Assembly: GCA_013423385.1 (NCBI GenBank)
Contig: BLZA01000028.1
Coordinates: forward strand, 62,001-126,000
DNA length: 64,000 bases
DNA from: Naganishia liquefaciens
Taxonomy: Eukaryota > Basidiomycota > Tremellomycetes > Filobasidiales > Filobasidiaceae
Direction of reading: 5' to 3'
Position numbers and translations under genes: made by a program. How positions within the stretch are numbered: the first letter of the stretch is position 1; each line of letters starts with the position of its first letter. Of the stretch, positions 10,859-22,002 are shown piece after piece. The notes beneath the pieces were generated by a model that worked only from the letters and a program-made list of their open reading frames with translations, was not told the DNA's origin and ran no database searches.

Positions 10859-12109
10859 TTACTGGATTGAAGGATTTGAGGCGCTTTGGCGAATGGCGAT
10901 CCAATGCCTTTCCGTCATCCTCTCTGATAGAACTCCTTTGAGCTCTTTAGACGGCTCCCAAAGAAAAGCGCGTTGTTGCACATTCTTGCTGGCTGTCTGC
11001 AAGGTCACCTGGCCATGCCAGGAGGGATACAAGATCCAGCTCTTTGACTCATCTGGGTGACACACCTTGATCGGCGGCCATTGCTTTTTATCAAGCTGAG
11101 AACGTCTATGCTCCATGAACCACTCCCTTCGAACTTCTTGAAGCCACCACTTTGGAAATCGGAGTTTTTGGTGGATTTCCGGTCCTGTCCAAAGTCGCGT
11201 CTCCAAGGGAGATAAATTCTCATTGTCAAATACCCAGAAAGAAAACTTGAAGCCTCTGAAATCGGGAAGCTGTTTTGGATTGTACTCTTTGCACTGGAAG
11301 TCGTGAAACCGTCTGACATCTGCGCTGAGAGATTCGGGTTTGGAAGGGTGAGTGATGATTGATGGCGAGAAGTTTGGGATGGACGGTCTAGGAGGAGTCC
11401 CGCCGTTCGTTGGTTCACGCGACAAAGAGCCGGTGGATAGCCTTCCTGTACCGAGACTAGTTCCGGGATGAAGAAAAGGAGCCTGTTCAGACGACTCCGG
11501 ACTCCACGGGCTTGAACGGGAATAAATTGAGGAACCGTGACCTCCAGGAACGTTTACAGCTGGAGAGAGGTCATGGTCGTCTGTTCGGCGAAACAAAGAC
11601 CGAAAGATCTCGGCTGTTTCTTGAGGACTCTGTCCAGGTGGAATCGCCACAGCTAGAAGTCCCCTTCCTTTTCTTCCTCTCCCCTGCAGCCGTATTGGAC
11701 CCCCTTCGCACTTCACTACCGCATTCAGAGCGTCGCTCAAAGTCTGCAAATGCTTGATCTCCATGACGCGATCCAGAAGATCACAAGTCTGCCAGACTTG
11801 GGCTTTGAAATTCGAGATTACTGGCGTCTCTCCTTCAGGCCACATATCGAGGCAGTATACGAGCCAGTTTATATCTACCAGATCGGTGCCTTGCAGACCA
11901 CTGGGTTTTTCAATAAGCATGATGCCGTGATCGACGGTCTCTGGACGAGCCTCAACGTTGATTGAGCCTTGCTGGGATGAGCTTGTACCGGAGTCAATCA
12001 CAATCGAGGGGATGGTGGATGCTTGAGTGTACGTGAACATTGAAGGAGCTCTGGCACCACTCAGGGGACGGCTGCCTCCCCCTTCCGAAGCACTGAGGTC
12101 ACGTTCCAT
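10859..12109 (-). CDS. Family A protein, copy 2 (unknown function)
   Basis: A single open frame of 416 codons on the minus strand. The N-terminal part is Ser/Gly-rich (TSSSQQGS). A first conserved block follows (EKPSGLQGTDLVDINWLVY), then a Gly/Arg-rich loop GRGRKGRGLLAVAIPPGQSP. A long Ser/Pro-rich linker of about 90 residues leads to the C-terminal module: FKFSFWVFDNENLSPLE, VRREWFMEHRRSQLD, QWPPIKVCHPDESKSW, ILYPSWHGQVTLQTA and LWEPSKELKGVL. The invariant Trp and Pro positions shared with copy 1 suggest a compact folded domain. No signal peptide or membrane segment is visible. The true start may lie in an upstream exon around 12150-12230. The family is not recognised and no function is proposed. 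Confidence 0.7.
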   Translation of the reverse strand: MERDLSASEGGGSRPLSGARAPSMFTYTQASTIPSIVIDSGTSSSQQGSINVEARPETVDHGIMLIEKPSGLQGTDLVDINWLVYCLDMWPEGETPVISNFKAQVWQTCDLLDRVMEIKHLQTLSDALNAVVKCEGGPIRLQGRGRKGRGLLAVAIPPGQSPQETAEIFRSLFRRTDDHDLSPAVNVPGGHGSSIYSRSSPWSPESSEQAPFLHPGTSLGTGRLSTGSLSREPTNGGTPPRPSIPNFSPSIITHPSKPESLSADVRRFHDFQCKEYNPKQLPDFRGFKFSFWVFDNENLSPLETRLWTGPEIHQKLRFPKWWLQEVRREWFMEHRRSQLDKKQWPPIKVCHPDESKSWILYPSWHGQVTLQTASKNVQQRAFLWEPSKELKGVLSERMTERHWIAIRQSASNPSIQ

Positions 12110-12678
12110 TTTCTCGAGCGTATGCCGTAGCAGTCCTGTACTAACGCCCGAAAGGTGAAGACAACTTCTTCGAGAGCCGTTCGGCGAGCTTTATAATTCT
12201 GATTGACACTCCTTAAATTCATGGCATACGCGACAGTGGTCCAAAAATGGTTGACTCCGTTGTTCTGAAAGGAGGTCAGACTTTTCCGACAAAGGACACG
12301 ATCATTAGCGTGATTTTCCGCAGTAATTTCGGCCGAAAATCTTTGAGGAGGCGATCGGAGACAGAGACAGACTCCAGGGAATCCCAACACTGCGGTTGTC
12401 ATTTCCTCACGCAAGCGTCCGGCGGTGCATAGAGGCTGCTCAGCAGGGCATTCGAGGGAATTCGCTTGGCGTTTCAGCCTGAAGCTCGATATAACGCAAT
12501 TAGCTTCCGCTGCCGCTTTCGGCGGCCGATTCGATCACCAAGTTCATGTCGGCGTTAGAGTCGAATTCTTGTTCTTGTTTTCCTTACAGATTGACGAAAC
12601 ACAGTCAAAGTCTTCACTCGTACCGACTGGCACAACGGCCTTGCATCTTAATCCCTCGCCTGAACCATCTTATGCATC
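12110..12678. other. Divergent intergenic region, family A copy 2 / EFM7
   Basis: Contains the possible upstream exon of the family A gene on the minus strand (helix IIKLAERLSKKLSSPFG at about 12150-12215) and the short upstream region of the EFM7-like gene on the plus strand. Confidence 0.4.
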
Positions 12679-13633
12679 ATGTCACAAGCTTCCGACGATG
12701 AGATGGACCTGGACAGCATGTTTCCCGTGAGTTGCGGCTGCGGTTTGTAGCGGCTCTGTCAGTTCATGTGAAGTTCTACAGGAACCAGAGCGTCCCGCAA
12801 CTCCGCCGCCAACATTGCACAACTACACGTCACCGCTGCTTGTGGAATCTCTACATCCAAAGGCATCCGAGGTGACGCTTCACATACACCTCGTCGGTTC
12901 AAATCCGCTATGGGGTCACGTCTTGTGGAACGCCGGTGTCTCTCTCGCCGACTACTTCTTACGGCGGGAACGTGAAGAGGAGGGGAGCATAGCCGGACGA
13001 GCAGTGCTAGAGCTTGGTGCGGGTGGAGGCTTGCCTGCACTGGTAGCGGGATGCGTCGGTGCGTCGAGAGTGGTCATGACCGACTATCCGGATGCACCGT
13101 TACTCGACAACCTGAAGTGGAATATTCAAGAGAACGCACGTATACTTGCGTCTTCTGGATGCGACTTGCCACTCGAGGAACGGATGACTGTGGAGGGACA
13201 CATATGGGGCAGAAAACCGGAACTGTTGCTGAACCAGATCACCGGGAAATACGACATTCTCATCCTCTCCGACCTCATCTTCAATCACAGCCAACACGCC
13301 GCCCTTCTCGACTCGTCCGAAGCGCTCATAACACCGCGGACAGGCAAAGCATACGTCTTTCACTCACACCACTTGCCGCAGTTCTACCTGCGCGATCTGG
13401 ACTTTTTCCGTAGAGCTGCCGCGCGCGGATGGCGTATACGGAACGTCGTCAAGGAGCATCGGGGAGTCATGTTCGAACATGATCAGGGGGATGAGTCGTT
13501 GAGAGGAACGGTTTGGGGATGGGAGATGACATGGGATGGGGATGGAGATGCCCAGAAGGGCGAATGGAATGCGGAGGAGCATAGTGCGGGGTTAAGCGAG
13601 GCGATGGCGAAGAACGCGCAACCGATAATATAG
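12679..13633 (+). CDS. EFM7: Nicotinamide N-methyltransferase-like / EFM7 methyltransferase
   Basis: Two exons: 12679-12726 and 12782-13633, with a 55 nt intron in phase 0. Exon 1 gives MSQASDDEMDLDSMFP, a short acidic leader. The body is a class I SAM-dependent methyltransferase: NPLWGHVLWNAG, motif I VLELGAGGGLPALVAG, the acidic end of strand 2 in VVMTDYPD, then YDILILSDLIFNHSQH. This matches the methyltransferase-16 group containing yeast Efm7/Nnt1, known to modify the N terminus and Lys2/3 of translation elongation factor 1A in the cytosol. Length (about 299 residues) is usual. A related lysine methyltransferase of the same group cannot be excluded. Confidence 0.85.
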
Positions 13634-15348
13634 CACGCAAGGGTGATGATGTCAAGGCAAACGGTCGAGACTTGACGTTCACCGAGCGCTTCGGCGGGAT
13701 TGGAGGTGTCCAATTTTCGGCATTATCCATCGCCTATGCGATCCTAGCACGTCACGGCTGGCAGGCGACTATGGCGACTATGCACTTTGTCCACCTCATG
13801 AACAATTTCAGCGACATTTTGTCAAATATGTCGAGCGCATAACAAGACTACGAGGAGCGCGCAATGAAGGTCAAGTAGAACATCCCGATGATCAGTGTCA
13901 CATGTCAATCTACAGCATCCTTTCTTCAGTCCCTTCAATCCGAATGCTCTCTCGCCTGGGTAGCTGTACTCAAAGATTGGACACGTCGGCCAGAACGAGC
14001 CACAAGGTCTCTCCTGGCGGCATTCTCTGGCCAGAATAGAGAACCTTCTAACAGAAACGTATCTTGTGTCTCTGACGTGTCAAACATGCCATCATACGAG
14101 ACGCTTTCCCTCGCTGCCCTCAAGTCTCAAGTTCCTTTCGACTGCAGAGGGCGAATCTTAAGAACGATATAACGGCAAGCGCCGCGTTCGTTGGACTCGT
14201 ATTGTTACGCCGCTCTTTTGAAAAACTTTCCAACATGACAGTGGCGACATCTCCTTATGAGTTTTGATTCGGAGGCTATTGGATTATCTAAAATATGTTC
14301 GGAGGCTGCGGGCTCGTCTGAAGCTGATAAGCGTCGACTGCTCTTGAGCTCTCGTTGATCTCCGTTGCTTTCGCGTTGCAAGTCATCATTCTGACACACA
14401 TCTGTGAAGCCTTGGCGCCTCGCGGCGCAGGAGAGTGAAGACAGGGATGGTGCTTTCCTGTACAGCGGTCGGAATATTGAGATGAAGAGCAAGTGATAAA
14501 AGTTGCTACCCCCCCCCCCCCCACCAGTTATATGTATATGGCGTTGCTGTCATTGATGACAATCATAGATGTCGAAGCCAAGCGCGCTGACGGCCCAATG
14601 TATCCGACGCGGTGATGAAGTATCCTGGAGCGATTCCACAAACTTGCTGTCCGGAGAGACTGCATTGACACTAAGCACTGGTTATTACAACCCGAAAAGC
14701 AGGCGACTTCCGTCTTCCACTTGCAGGGCATCTCTCGACTGGATAAAAGCAAGATGATGTCAACCCGCAGATATTGCGAACAAGCTGCAACGCGGTCATA
14801 CGTGAAGAAGTGCAATTGCCCCTTGGAATGATCATCCGGCATATCTCATCTGCGACTCACGCTGCAGCCCTGCAATGGTCAGCCCACTTTGGGCATGAGA
14901 ATGCATTGGAAGCCTTTCATATTTGCACGTAGAAAGCGCACGGGGTTAACACGATAGCTCATAGCGCTACATCGAGGGTTTTTTCACCTCACACACTGCG
15001 GAAGCCGTGAGCAGCACTTGGGTGAATGGTTTGTACGAATCGCCTCGAGGTCCGACCAACGAGATTACACCACGATCCAAGGCTGACCATTCCCTCCATG
15101 GGCAACCAAGGCAACCTGGCTGCCACCGTGAGAAATTCCGCATTCGCGCTTCACGTCTAAGCGACGCGTCGTTTTCGCGTCGCGCATATAAGGGCAGTCA
15201 CTCTCCCAGCCATCGACCTCTGCCGTTTGACCACTACTCATCATGTCCCCCGTCCCATCCCACGACTCGCCCACACCCGGTTCTACACCTCGCCGCCTCC
15301 ACCCCGCCGTATAATTTCCTGCAACACACTCGTTTCTTTCCCCGCACC
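13634..15348. other. 1.7 kb intergenic region
   Basis: No gene is supported on either strand. A run of 13 C residues lies at about 14510-14522. The last 160 bases are the leader and promoter of the SCD6 gene. An open frame beginning at 15007 is in frame with SCD6 but crosses the probable TATA box, so it is taken as non-coding. Confidence 0.5.
15185..15193 (+). promoter_or_regulatory. Probable TATA box of SCD6
   Basis: CATATAAGG sits about 160 nt before the SCD6 start codon and is followed by a CT-rich leader, a usual arrangement in fungal promoters. Confidence 0.5.
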
Positions 15349-16687
15349 ATGGCCGAGCACTTGATCGGGAAAAAGATTATCCTCAAGAGCAACTCGGAGA
15401 TCCGGTACACGGGCAAGCTGCATGCGATTGATACCGTGAAGAACAGTATCTCGTTGGTGGATGTCTTGTCGTTGGGCACCGAGGATCGAGTAACGCCAGG
15501 GGGTTATGTGCCGCCGGCGAACACGATTTATCCCTATGTCGTGTTCAGGTGAGTGTCTGTACGTCAATCCGTTGGAAACCTATACTGATATGGGAGAATC
15601 CAGGGCTGCCGACGTGACGGATATCGCAGTGATTGATGAGCCCGTTCAGGACAAGCCGGTCTTGCCCCACGACAATGCCATCCTCGCCCAAGGCGTAAGT
15701 GTTCTCTCTATCTCCCCAATTATGCCACGCACCTTGCCTGTATTGGATGATGAAGTATTTTTCGGATGTAAAATGCCCTTCGGGGTACTTTTTCTGATGT
15801 TGCGCAAAACCATGTGGACACCTCCGTTGCCTTCCTTCTGACCTACATACGTGGAATCTTGCGTGGCTGTCAATGTCTTTTGGTCATTTACAAATCGTGC
15901 TGATCCATCGCTATATCTACAGGCACCTCCGCAAGCACCGCCCGCGCTCGAACCATCACCGCCTCCCGCTCCGCCCGCCATTATCCCGCCGGAAGCCCCC
16001 TCGATCGCGACAGCCCATTCCACCACTGTCGAACGCGTCCAGCAAGATCTCGCTGTGCCTATGCGACAGCCCTCGGGTCCCGCGATCATTCCATTCGAGG
16101 AACTTGCCGCCGCTGGCCCTTCGCGCGGATTCGCTCCGCGAGGAAGGGGTGCACCGCGTCGTGGAAGGGGAGGTCGTGCACCAGGAGCGTTCAGTCATGC
16201 GGCCGAACAAGAGGATCTCAATCAAGAGTTTGACTTTGCCGGGATGAACCAGCGATTCGCGCAGTTGCGAAGCGGAGAGGCGGAGCCTGAGAAGGAAAAG
16301 GAACAACCGCAAGAGGTTCCCGTTGAAGCGGAGAAACCGACTGCACCGGCATACAACAAGAGCAGCTCGTTCTTTGATTCCGTCTCGTCCAACATTCAAA
16401 ACCCGTCGTCAGGCCGGGGTCGGGGACCTCGTCATACGAACCGACCACCGATGCAAGATCCCTTCTCCGGTCACCATCGTCCGGCCGAACAGGGATATAT
16501 GGGTGCACCGCCACGTCCTGCTCCATCCCGCGGGAACGGACGATTCTCGCGTCGCGACGAGGCGGCGCTGAACGAGGCGACGTTTGGAGAGGATGCTGCC
16601 GAGATGCGCGCAGGGAGGGGAAGGGCGCGCGGCGGTGGTGGTGGTGGGCGAAGACAAGCGAGGCCGAATGATGGGGCGCTGCAGTAA
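15349..16687 (+). CDS. SCD6: Scd6/Lsm14/RAP55 mRNP protein
   Basis: Three exons: 15349-15548, 15604-15694 and 15923-16687. The third intron-exon junction follows an unusually long intron of 228 nt. Residues 1-85 are the LSm14 domain (MAEHLIGKKIILKSNSEIRY, then GKLHAIDTVKNSISLVDV, ending in RAADVTDIAVID). A Pro-rich linker with RGRGAPRRGRGGRAPG follows. The FDF motif comes next (NQEFDFAGMNQRFAQL), then the FFD/TFG-type boxes (KSSSFFDSVSSN and ALNEATFGEDAAEMRAGRGR) and an RGG tail. The family binds eIF4G or Dhh1/DDX6 and represses translation in cytoplasmic P-bodies. Domain order and length fit well. Confidence 0.93.
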
Positions 16688-17056
16688 AGAGCATCATGGG
16701 AAAAAGGATGAATTTTTGGCCCTTGTCCTAAGTGAAGACGGGGGCGTCATCGTTGTATAGCATTCAAGTAGCATAGAATACATTGTTTACATGGCAATGG
16801 ACGGACAATTGCGTGAACCATTCCGACTGGCGCAGGCAGGTCATGCGACGATTGACGATCTTTGGCTTTGGGATCCCGCGGGCATCGAGATGACGAATGG
16901 ATGATGGCTCGGTTAGCTGACGTCAGATTCGCGTTCGAGGTTCCAGTATTCGTCGCCCTCGATCTCACCCAAAGTCACGTCGGGACGGTATATAGCGATC
17001 CACCAAGCCCGCATTCCTTCTCTCTCCCTGGTAGCGATACACCAGAAACCGACATC
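16688..17056. other. Intergenic, promoter of the OBAP-like gene
   Basis: Contains TATATA at 16989-16994, 63 nt before the next start codon. Otherwise nothing is seen. Confidence 0.5.
16989..16994 (+). promoter_or_regulatory. Probable TATA box of the OBAP-like gene
   Basis: TATATA in the context ACGGTATATAGCG, 63 nt upstream of the start codon. Confidence 0.45.
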
Positions 17057-18334
17057 ATGGATCCCTCCGTCGAGACAGTCAAGAGCGTATACCAGTCGAC
17101 GCCTTACCAAGCAGCAGGTGCGGCACTCATGAGGTGAGCAGTGCCCATTCAAGCGCGCGCGAGACGGGAGAGGCTGAGAAGGGGGGGGGAGGGGATAGCT
17201 TTCAGCCGTTGAGCAATATCAAGCAGCATCTTTGTGGGCTTCGTGAGTACGGTATCGATGGGGGAAAGATGCAAGGAATTGATTATTGGGTGATGGATTG
17301 GTGTAGATACGTATGCGTGAGTGTGCATCGGCATGATGTGGAGCCGCTGGGAAGAAACCGCTGACAGGAACACTTGACCTTTTCGGCTTTTACTTATTCG
17401 TTCGCTCTCCCTCTCTTCACAACCTTCGGTCCCCATCGTCACTCGCCCGTCCTGTCGCCCACGCCCAATTCCGCGACCCAGCCACGACCCATCCCGCTCC
17501 GTCATCGCCCATCACTACTGCACCCATTTACACGGCAAAAACATGCACCAGTGCCTCATCTTTGATTCGGATACCCCGGGAGCGCGCCTGATCGGGATTG
17601 AATACGTTATTCCCGAGGAAACATTCGTGGCGTTGCCGGACGAGGAGAAAAAGTATTGGCATTCGCACAAGTTTGGTTCGTCCCTTGGTCGGGACAAGAG
17701 TGGCGGGATACACTGATTGATCGTATGATAAGAGGTGGAAAGTGGGATGCTGCAGTTGGGAATGAAGCCGCTTGTTCCGAGTGCGTCATTCGCCCCAAAT
17801 CGCCGGTCTGTCAAAGCTGAATTCTTCGTAGATGCCGTCGCGGACACCGCAGAGATTCCAGCGATGACAGAGCTCCAGACGACGTATGGAAAGACGACTC
17901 ACACATGGTGCGCCGCATGACCTTGCAGCCCCAATGTCAACCGCTGATCCCTTCGTCAGGCAATACGACATCCACCCGGATTTCCCCATGGGTCCACCAC
18001 AGCTGATGATGGCCTACACGGCAGACGATCACGTCGACGAAGCCTTACTCGCCTCCCGCGACGCGTAAGCACACTCAGTCCCTTATCCATCCTTCCACAC
18101 TTCACGACTTGAAACCATGCCCTTCTCCACAGCCAAGCCGGTACATCCACCGCCGCTAAACGACAACACCGAAAGACGTACCTTCCTCAAAGCGCGATTG
18201 ACAAGATGCCGGCGGAGGGTGCAGACGCGTGGTTGAGTGGACGTACGGTCCAGTTTGAGCCGGTGGAGAGGGATGTTGAGCCTATCCCGAAGGGGGTTAG
18301 GAGCAAGATCGGGGGAGAGAAGGAGGAGGCTTAG
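17057..18334 (+). CDS. Oil-body-associated protein-like (OBAP, DUF1264)
   Basis: Seven or more exons. The start MDPSVETVKSVYQSTPYQAAG and the next block SFQPLSNIKQHLCGL join from 17133 to 17199. A tiny exon, HTYA, near 17312-17322 is followed by a long intron of about 165 nt to DPSRSVIAHHYCTHLHGKNM. Then come HQCLIFDSDTPGARLIGIEY, KYWHSHKF, EVESGMLQLGMKPLVP, ADTAEIPAMTELQTTYGKT and FPMGPPQLMMAYTADD. This is the full order of conserved blocks of the OBAP/DUF1264 family, found in plants (seed oil bodies), bacteria and fungi. The fungal role is not established; lipid-droplet association is by analogy. The TATA box lies 63 nt upstream. Confidence 0.88.
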
Positions 18335-19773
18335 AGGGAGGGGAATTCGGGGTTTCGTGTCGTGCTTGGAGGACTACGAGCTGAGCGACGATGACGCTAT
18401 AATGCCGTGTCGAGGCTTGGGTTGTATGTGGTCGGCCTATGTACCTTCCGACGAGCGAGTCAGAAGGCGGGCGCAGAGAAAGTAAATTGTCTTGTCCGTC
18501 GACGGGAAGTGGCAGTGCTCAAGCCGTCACCATTTCATCAAACACTCACCTCGCAGTACACTCTTTTCATCGTGTGCGATGTTCTATCCAGTCACAAATA
18601 CGGCCGACGACATCACTTGTGCATCACAACCACCACGATCTCTTGCCTCGGATCATAGCCGGTACCATGCGTATTCGGTGGAGTCGCTGCCGAGCACAAG
18701 TTTGCGGGGAAATTCGTGTTCCCCAGATGCCGGATTTGCCTGGAATGGAGTTGCATCTCATCAGATAGATACAGACGATGCCTTGCAAGAGGCCGTAACA
18801 CGCAACGCCTTTGGTGATGGAGATCAACGGGTCTGTCATCCACACTTGGCGGGAGTTTTTTTGTACAAGTTGTATATGAGTACCAAAGCTTGAGCCGAAG
18901 ATAGTGGAATCTAGAAGGAATCACTTGTCGAGAGACGACAGAAGAACATTTGAATGGCGAGCTGCCTGCAGCTCGATCTATTCATTCAAGACGGGGCGAA
19001 CGCGTTCCAAGTCTACTCCATGGCAGACACCTCGAGGCGAAACCAGATCTCCAGCGGTACTTGTGTGGAAAAGCAAGCGGCATCTTTGAAGCAGGCTCAT
19101 CACGGGCGGCTGGCTGGCTGGCTTGATGGATTGATCTGCGCGACGTGAGCGCCTATCGTCAGATGACTCACCAGATAGCTTACCCCGGTTACCCCGCAAA
19201 GGCGCAAAGGGGAGAGACGGCGGCAACTCGTAAACAAGTGGACAGTCGTGAATTATGTGAAATAAACTCTCAAGTCGCCACAAAAAGGGACGTTTTACAG
19301 GAAAGAGCGGAGAGGCGCCCCTTTTGAAGAAGCTGCTTGGCAAGCAAGAAGCCTATATTGCACGCGCGGACATGCCATATTTGTGACTTGAATGAGAGGA
19401 ATACCATACTGGCGGTTCTGCGGGCGGCATTCCCCTCGCAGCTCGCCGAATACAGGCGCCCGCCAAACCCGCGGGAGATGCCCCTACACCCTCCTCGAGC
19501 TCGATCCTCCGCCAACTCTCTCTCATTTCATCATCACCGCCGTCCACAATCCAGCCAATCCCCTTTGTTCCACTCGCTTGGCCCATGCGTTCTGCGTTCA
19601 GCTGACGCTCGAGGGGCGCGAGGGGAATGTCAGCGGACCTCTGGGACCGCCGGGGCGAGATTTGCGCGGGGGAAGATTGATTGTTCAGATAAGGATATAT
19701 GCCTCGTGCGTTTTCGCGGTCCCCTTGCTTTCCCCCTTTTGTATTTGCTCATCATCCACATCCTCTTATCACA
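18335..19773. other. 1.4 kb intergenic region
   Basis: Short frames on both strands near 18500-18920 show no family. The last 100 bases form the leader of the ALDH gene. Nothing else is supported. Confidence 0.45.
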
Positions 19774-21617
19774 ATGGTCAACAACGCAGGCACTCCTACC
19801 ACGATGCAATCCACCTCTGTCGACGTCGCCGCCCTCTTCCGTCGCCTGGGTCTCAACACTGAACAGGCCATCTCCGGCACATACAACGGCCAATGGCTCG
19901 CGACGTCGGACTCGACCATCGAGTCGTTCAACCCTTCCACGGGTGACCTTCTCGCCCGTGTCAGCGTTCCATCAGCACAAGACGTCGAAGCCACCATTGC
20001 CGCCGCCAAATCCGCCCAACGCGAGCTCCGCAAGATGCCGGCACCCCAGCGTGGCCATATCTTGCGTGACATCCGCACGGCTCTCGCCGAACACGTGGAT
20101 GATCTCGGAATGTTGATCACGCTCGAAATGGGCAAGATCAAGGCCGAGGGCCGCGGCGAGGTGGTCGAGTTTTTGGACGTGGCCGATATCGCGTTGGGTC
20201 TTTCGAGGCAGATTGGAGGTGTGGTCTTGCCGAGTGAGAGAAACAAGCACTTTATGGGCGAAGTAGCGAATCCATTGGGCGTCGTCGGTGTTATTTCCGC
20301 ATTCAACTTTCCCATTGCCGTAAGTCTTGACGCTGATCCCCCCCCCCCCCCCGACATCCGCGCGGAAACGAACACCCGCTTACACCCATCCGCGCGCAGG
20401 TATTCGGCTGGAACTTTTCCCTCGCCTTTATCTGCGGCAACGCCTCGATCTGGAAACCCGCCGAGACGACGCCACTATGTGCCATTGCCACGACACGCAT
20501 CATCACCTCGGTCCTCGAGAAGCACAACCTCCCCGGTGCCCTCTGTTCGCTGCTGGTCGGCGGTGGGGCGGTCGGTGCGCAGCTGGTGGCCGACCCGCGT
20601 GTCGACTTGATCAGCTTTACGGGCAGTGAAGCGCGTGGGAAAGACGTCGGTGTCGAGTGTGCCAAGTTGTTCAAGCAGACGATTCTCGAACTCGGCGGAA
20701 ACAACGTGAGTTCATCATTCTCGCCGTTCGGCGATCCAACGCTGACATCACTGTAGGCCGGTATCGTCATGGCAGACGCCAACTTGCAGCTCGCCTGCCG
20801 AAACATTGTCTTTTCCGCCCTCGGCACGTGTGGTCAACGATGCACATCGAACCGTCGACTGTTCGTCCAGCGTTCCATCCTCGACACATTCACCTCTTCG
20901 CTCGTCAGCGCCTATGAATCGGCATCCAAGCGTATCGGATTGCCGGACAAGGAGGGAACGCTGGTGGGACCCTTGCATAGCCAGAACAGCGTCAATGCGT
21001 ACTTGGAAGCGATCGAAGCCGTCAAGGCGCAGGGCGGTAAAGTCCTCTTTGGAGGGCGCGTGCTCGAGGAGAGCGAGTATACGGACAAGAGGATGAAGGG
21101 CGGCAACTGGATCCTGCCGACGATTTGTCAGTTTGACTCGGACAAGGACGTCGCCATTATGAAGAAGGAGACGTTTGCGCCGATCTTGTATGTCGTGCCG
21201 TTTGATACGCTCGACGAGGCGATCGAATTGAACAATGGGGTCGAGCAAGGGTTGAGTTCGGTGCTGTACACACAGTGAGTCGAGACGGTGCAGAATCATG
21301 GATTACGCTAATCCTTTCGCAGGGACATTTCATCCATGTTCCAATGGATCGGCGCCGAGGGCAGCGACTGCGGCAGTAAGTCTCTCAATGGCATCTGGGT
21401 TCGACCCGACATTCGCTAATCTAATCGTTTCACAGTCATCAACGTCAACGGATCTACCTCGGGCGCAGAAGTCGGCGGACGGTTCGGCGGCAACAAGTCG
21501 ACCGGATGGGGCCGCGAGAGCGGCGGTGAGGCGTGGAAGCAGTATTGTCGATGGGCGAGCGTGACGATCAACTGGTCGAATGAGGTCGGACTCGCGCAGG
21601 GCGTGACGTTTGACTGA
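19774..21617 (+). CDS. ALDH7-type aldehyde dehydrogenase (alpha-aminoadipic semialdehyde / antiquitin-like)
   Basis: Exons: 19774-20319, 20400-20705, 20757-21274, 21323-21376 and 21437-21617. The first intron carries a run of about 14 C. The NAD-binding and catalytic landmarks are intact: [33 protein letters not shown], the general-base glutamate in TILELGGNN, and the nucleophile cysteine in [25 protein letters not shown] and [20 protein letters not shown] follow, and [20 protein letters not shown] stands near the end. The RCT(S/T) context and the GSDCG block are characteristic of ALDH7 rather than ALDH5. In animals this enzyme works in lysine catabolism. Here an aldehyde-oxidising, NAD-dependent role is secure and the exact substrate is inferred. 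The upstream ORF frame at 19699 is leader. Confidence 0.93.
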
Positions 21618-22002
21618 GGGATGGGATCTACTGTATTATTAGCCCCGGCGCACGACATGCTATCCATCATGATTGACCAGCCGCAGATCGGGGGGCGATA
21701 TGCGACATGCGATGACCGGCTGCTTGCTAATCTCCTCATTTATCATTGACCGACGCGAACCTGCTGCCGCTGGCGCCCGGCTGACGCGGAAGCGAATGCA
21801 GCCGGAGATCCAGTGAAGCCCCGCTGCCGCCCCACATTCGAGCGATCCATCATGCGTCGCCCAGAGTGGAAGAGGTGGGCGCTGTTGAGCATTGACATTC
21901 ACCGCTGGGTTCCGATCCCCTGGTCTTGGTCTCCCGCGTCGACACCTGGCCTGATCAGTGTAGCATCAGCCACGACGACGACGTCGTCCATCGACGGACG
22001 CA
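21618..22002. other. Intergenic, upstream of the zinc-finger gene
   Basis: No gene is supported. The stretch is GC-rich and carries short chance frames. Confidence 0.4.

Noticed and set aside
15007-15348. In-frame extension of SCD6 upstream of MAEHLIGKK
   Set aside because: It crosses a TATA box and a leader-like region, and Lsm14 proteins start at the LSm domain.
18492-18924. 133-codon plus and 103-codon minus frames
   Set aside because: Overlapping on opposite strands, no recognisable family, no splice extension.
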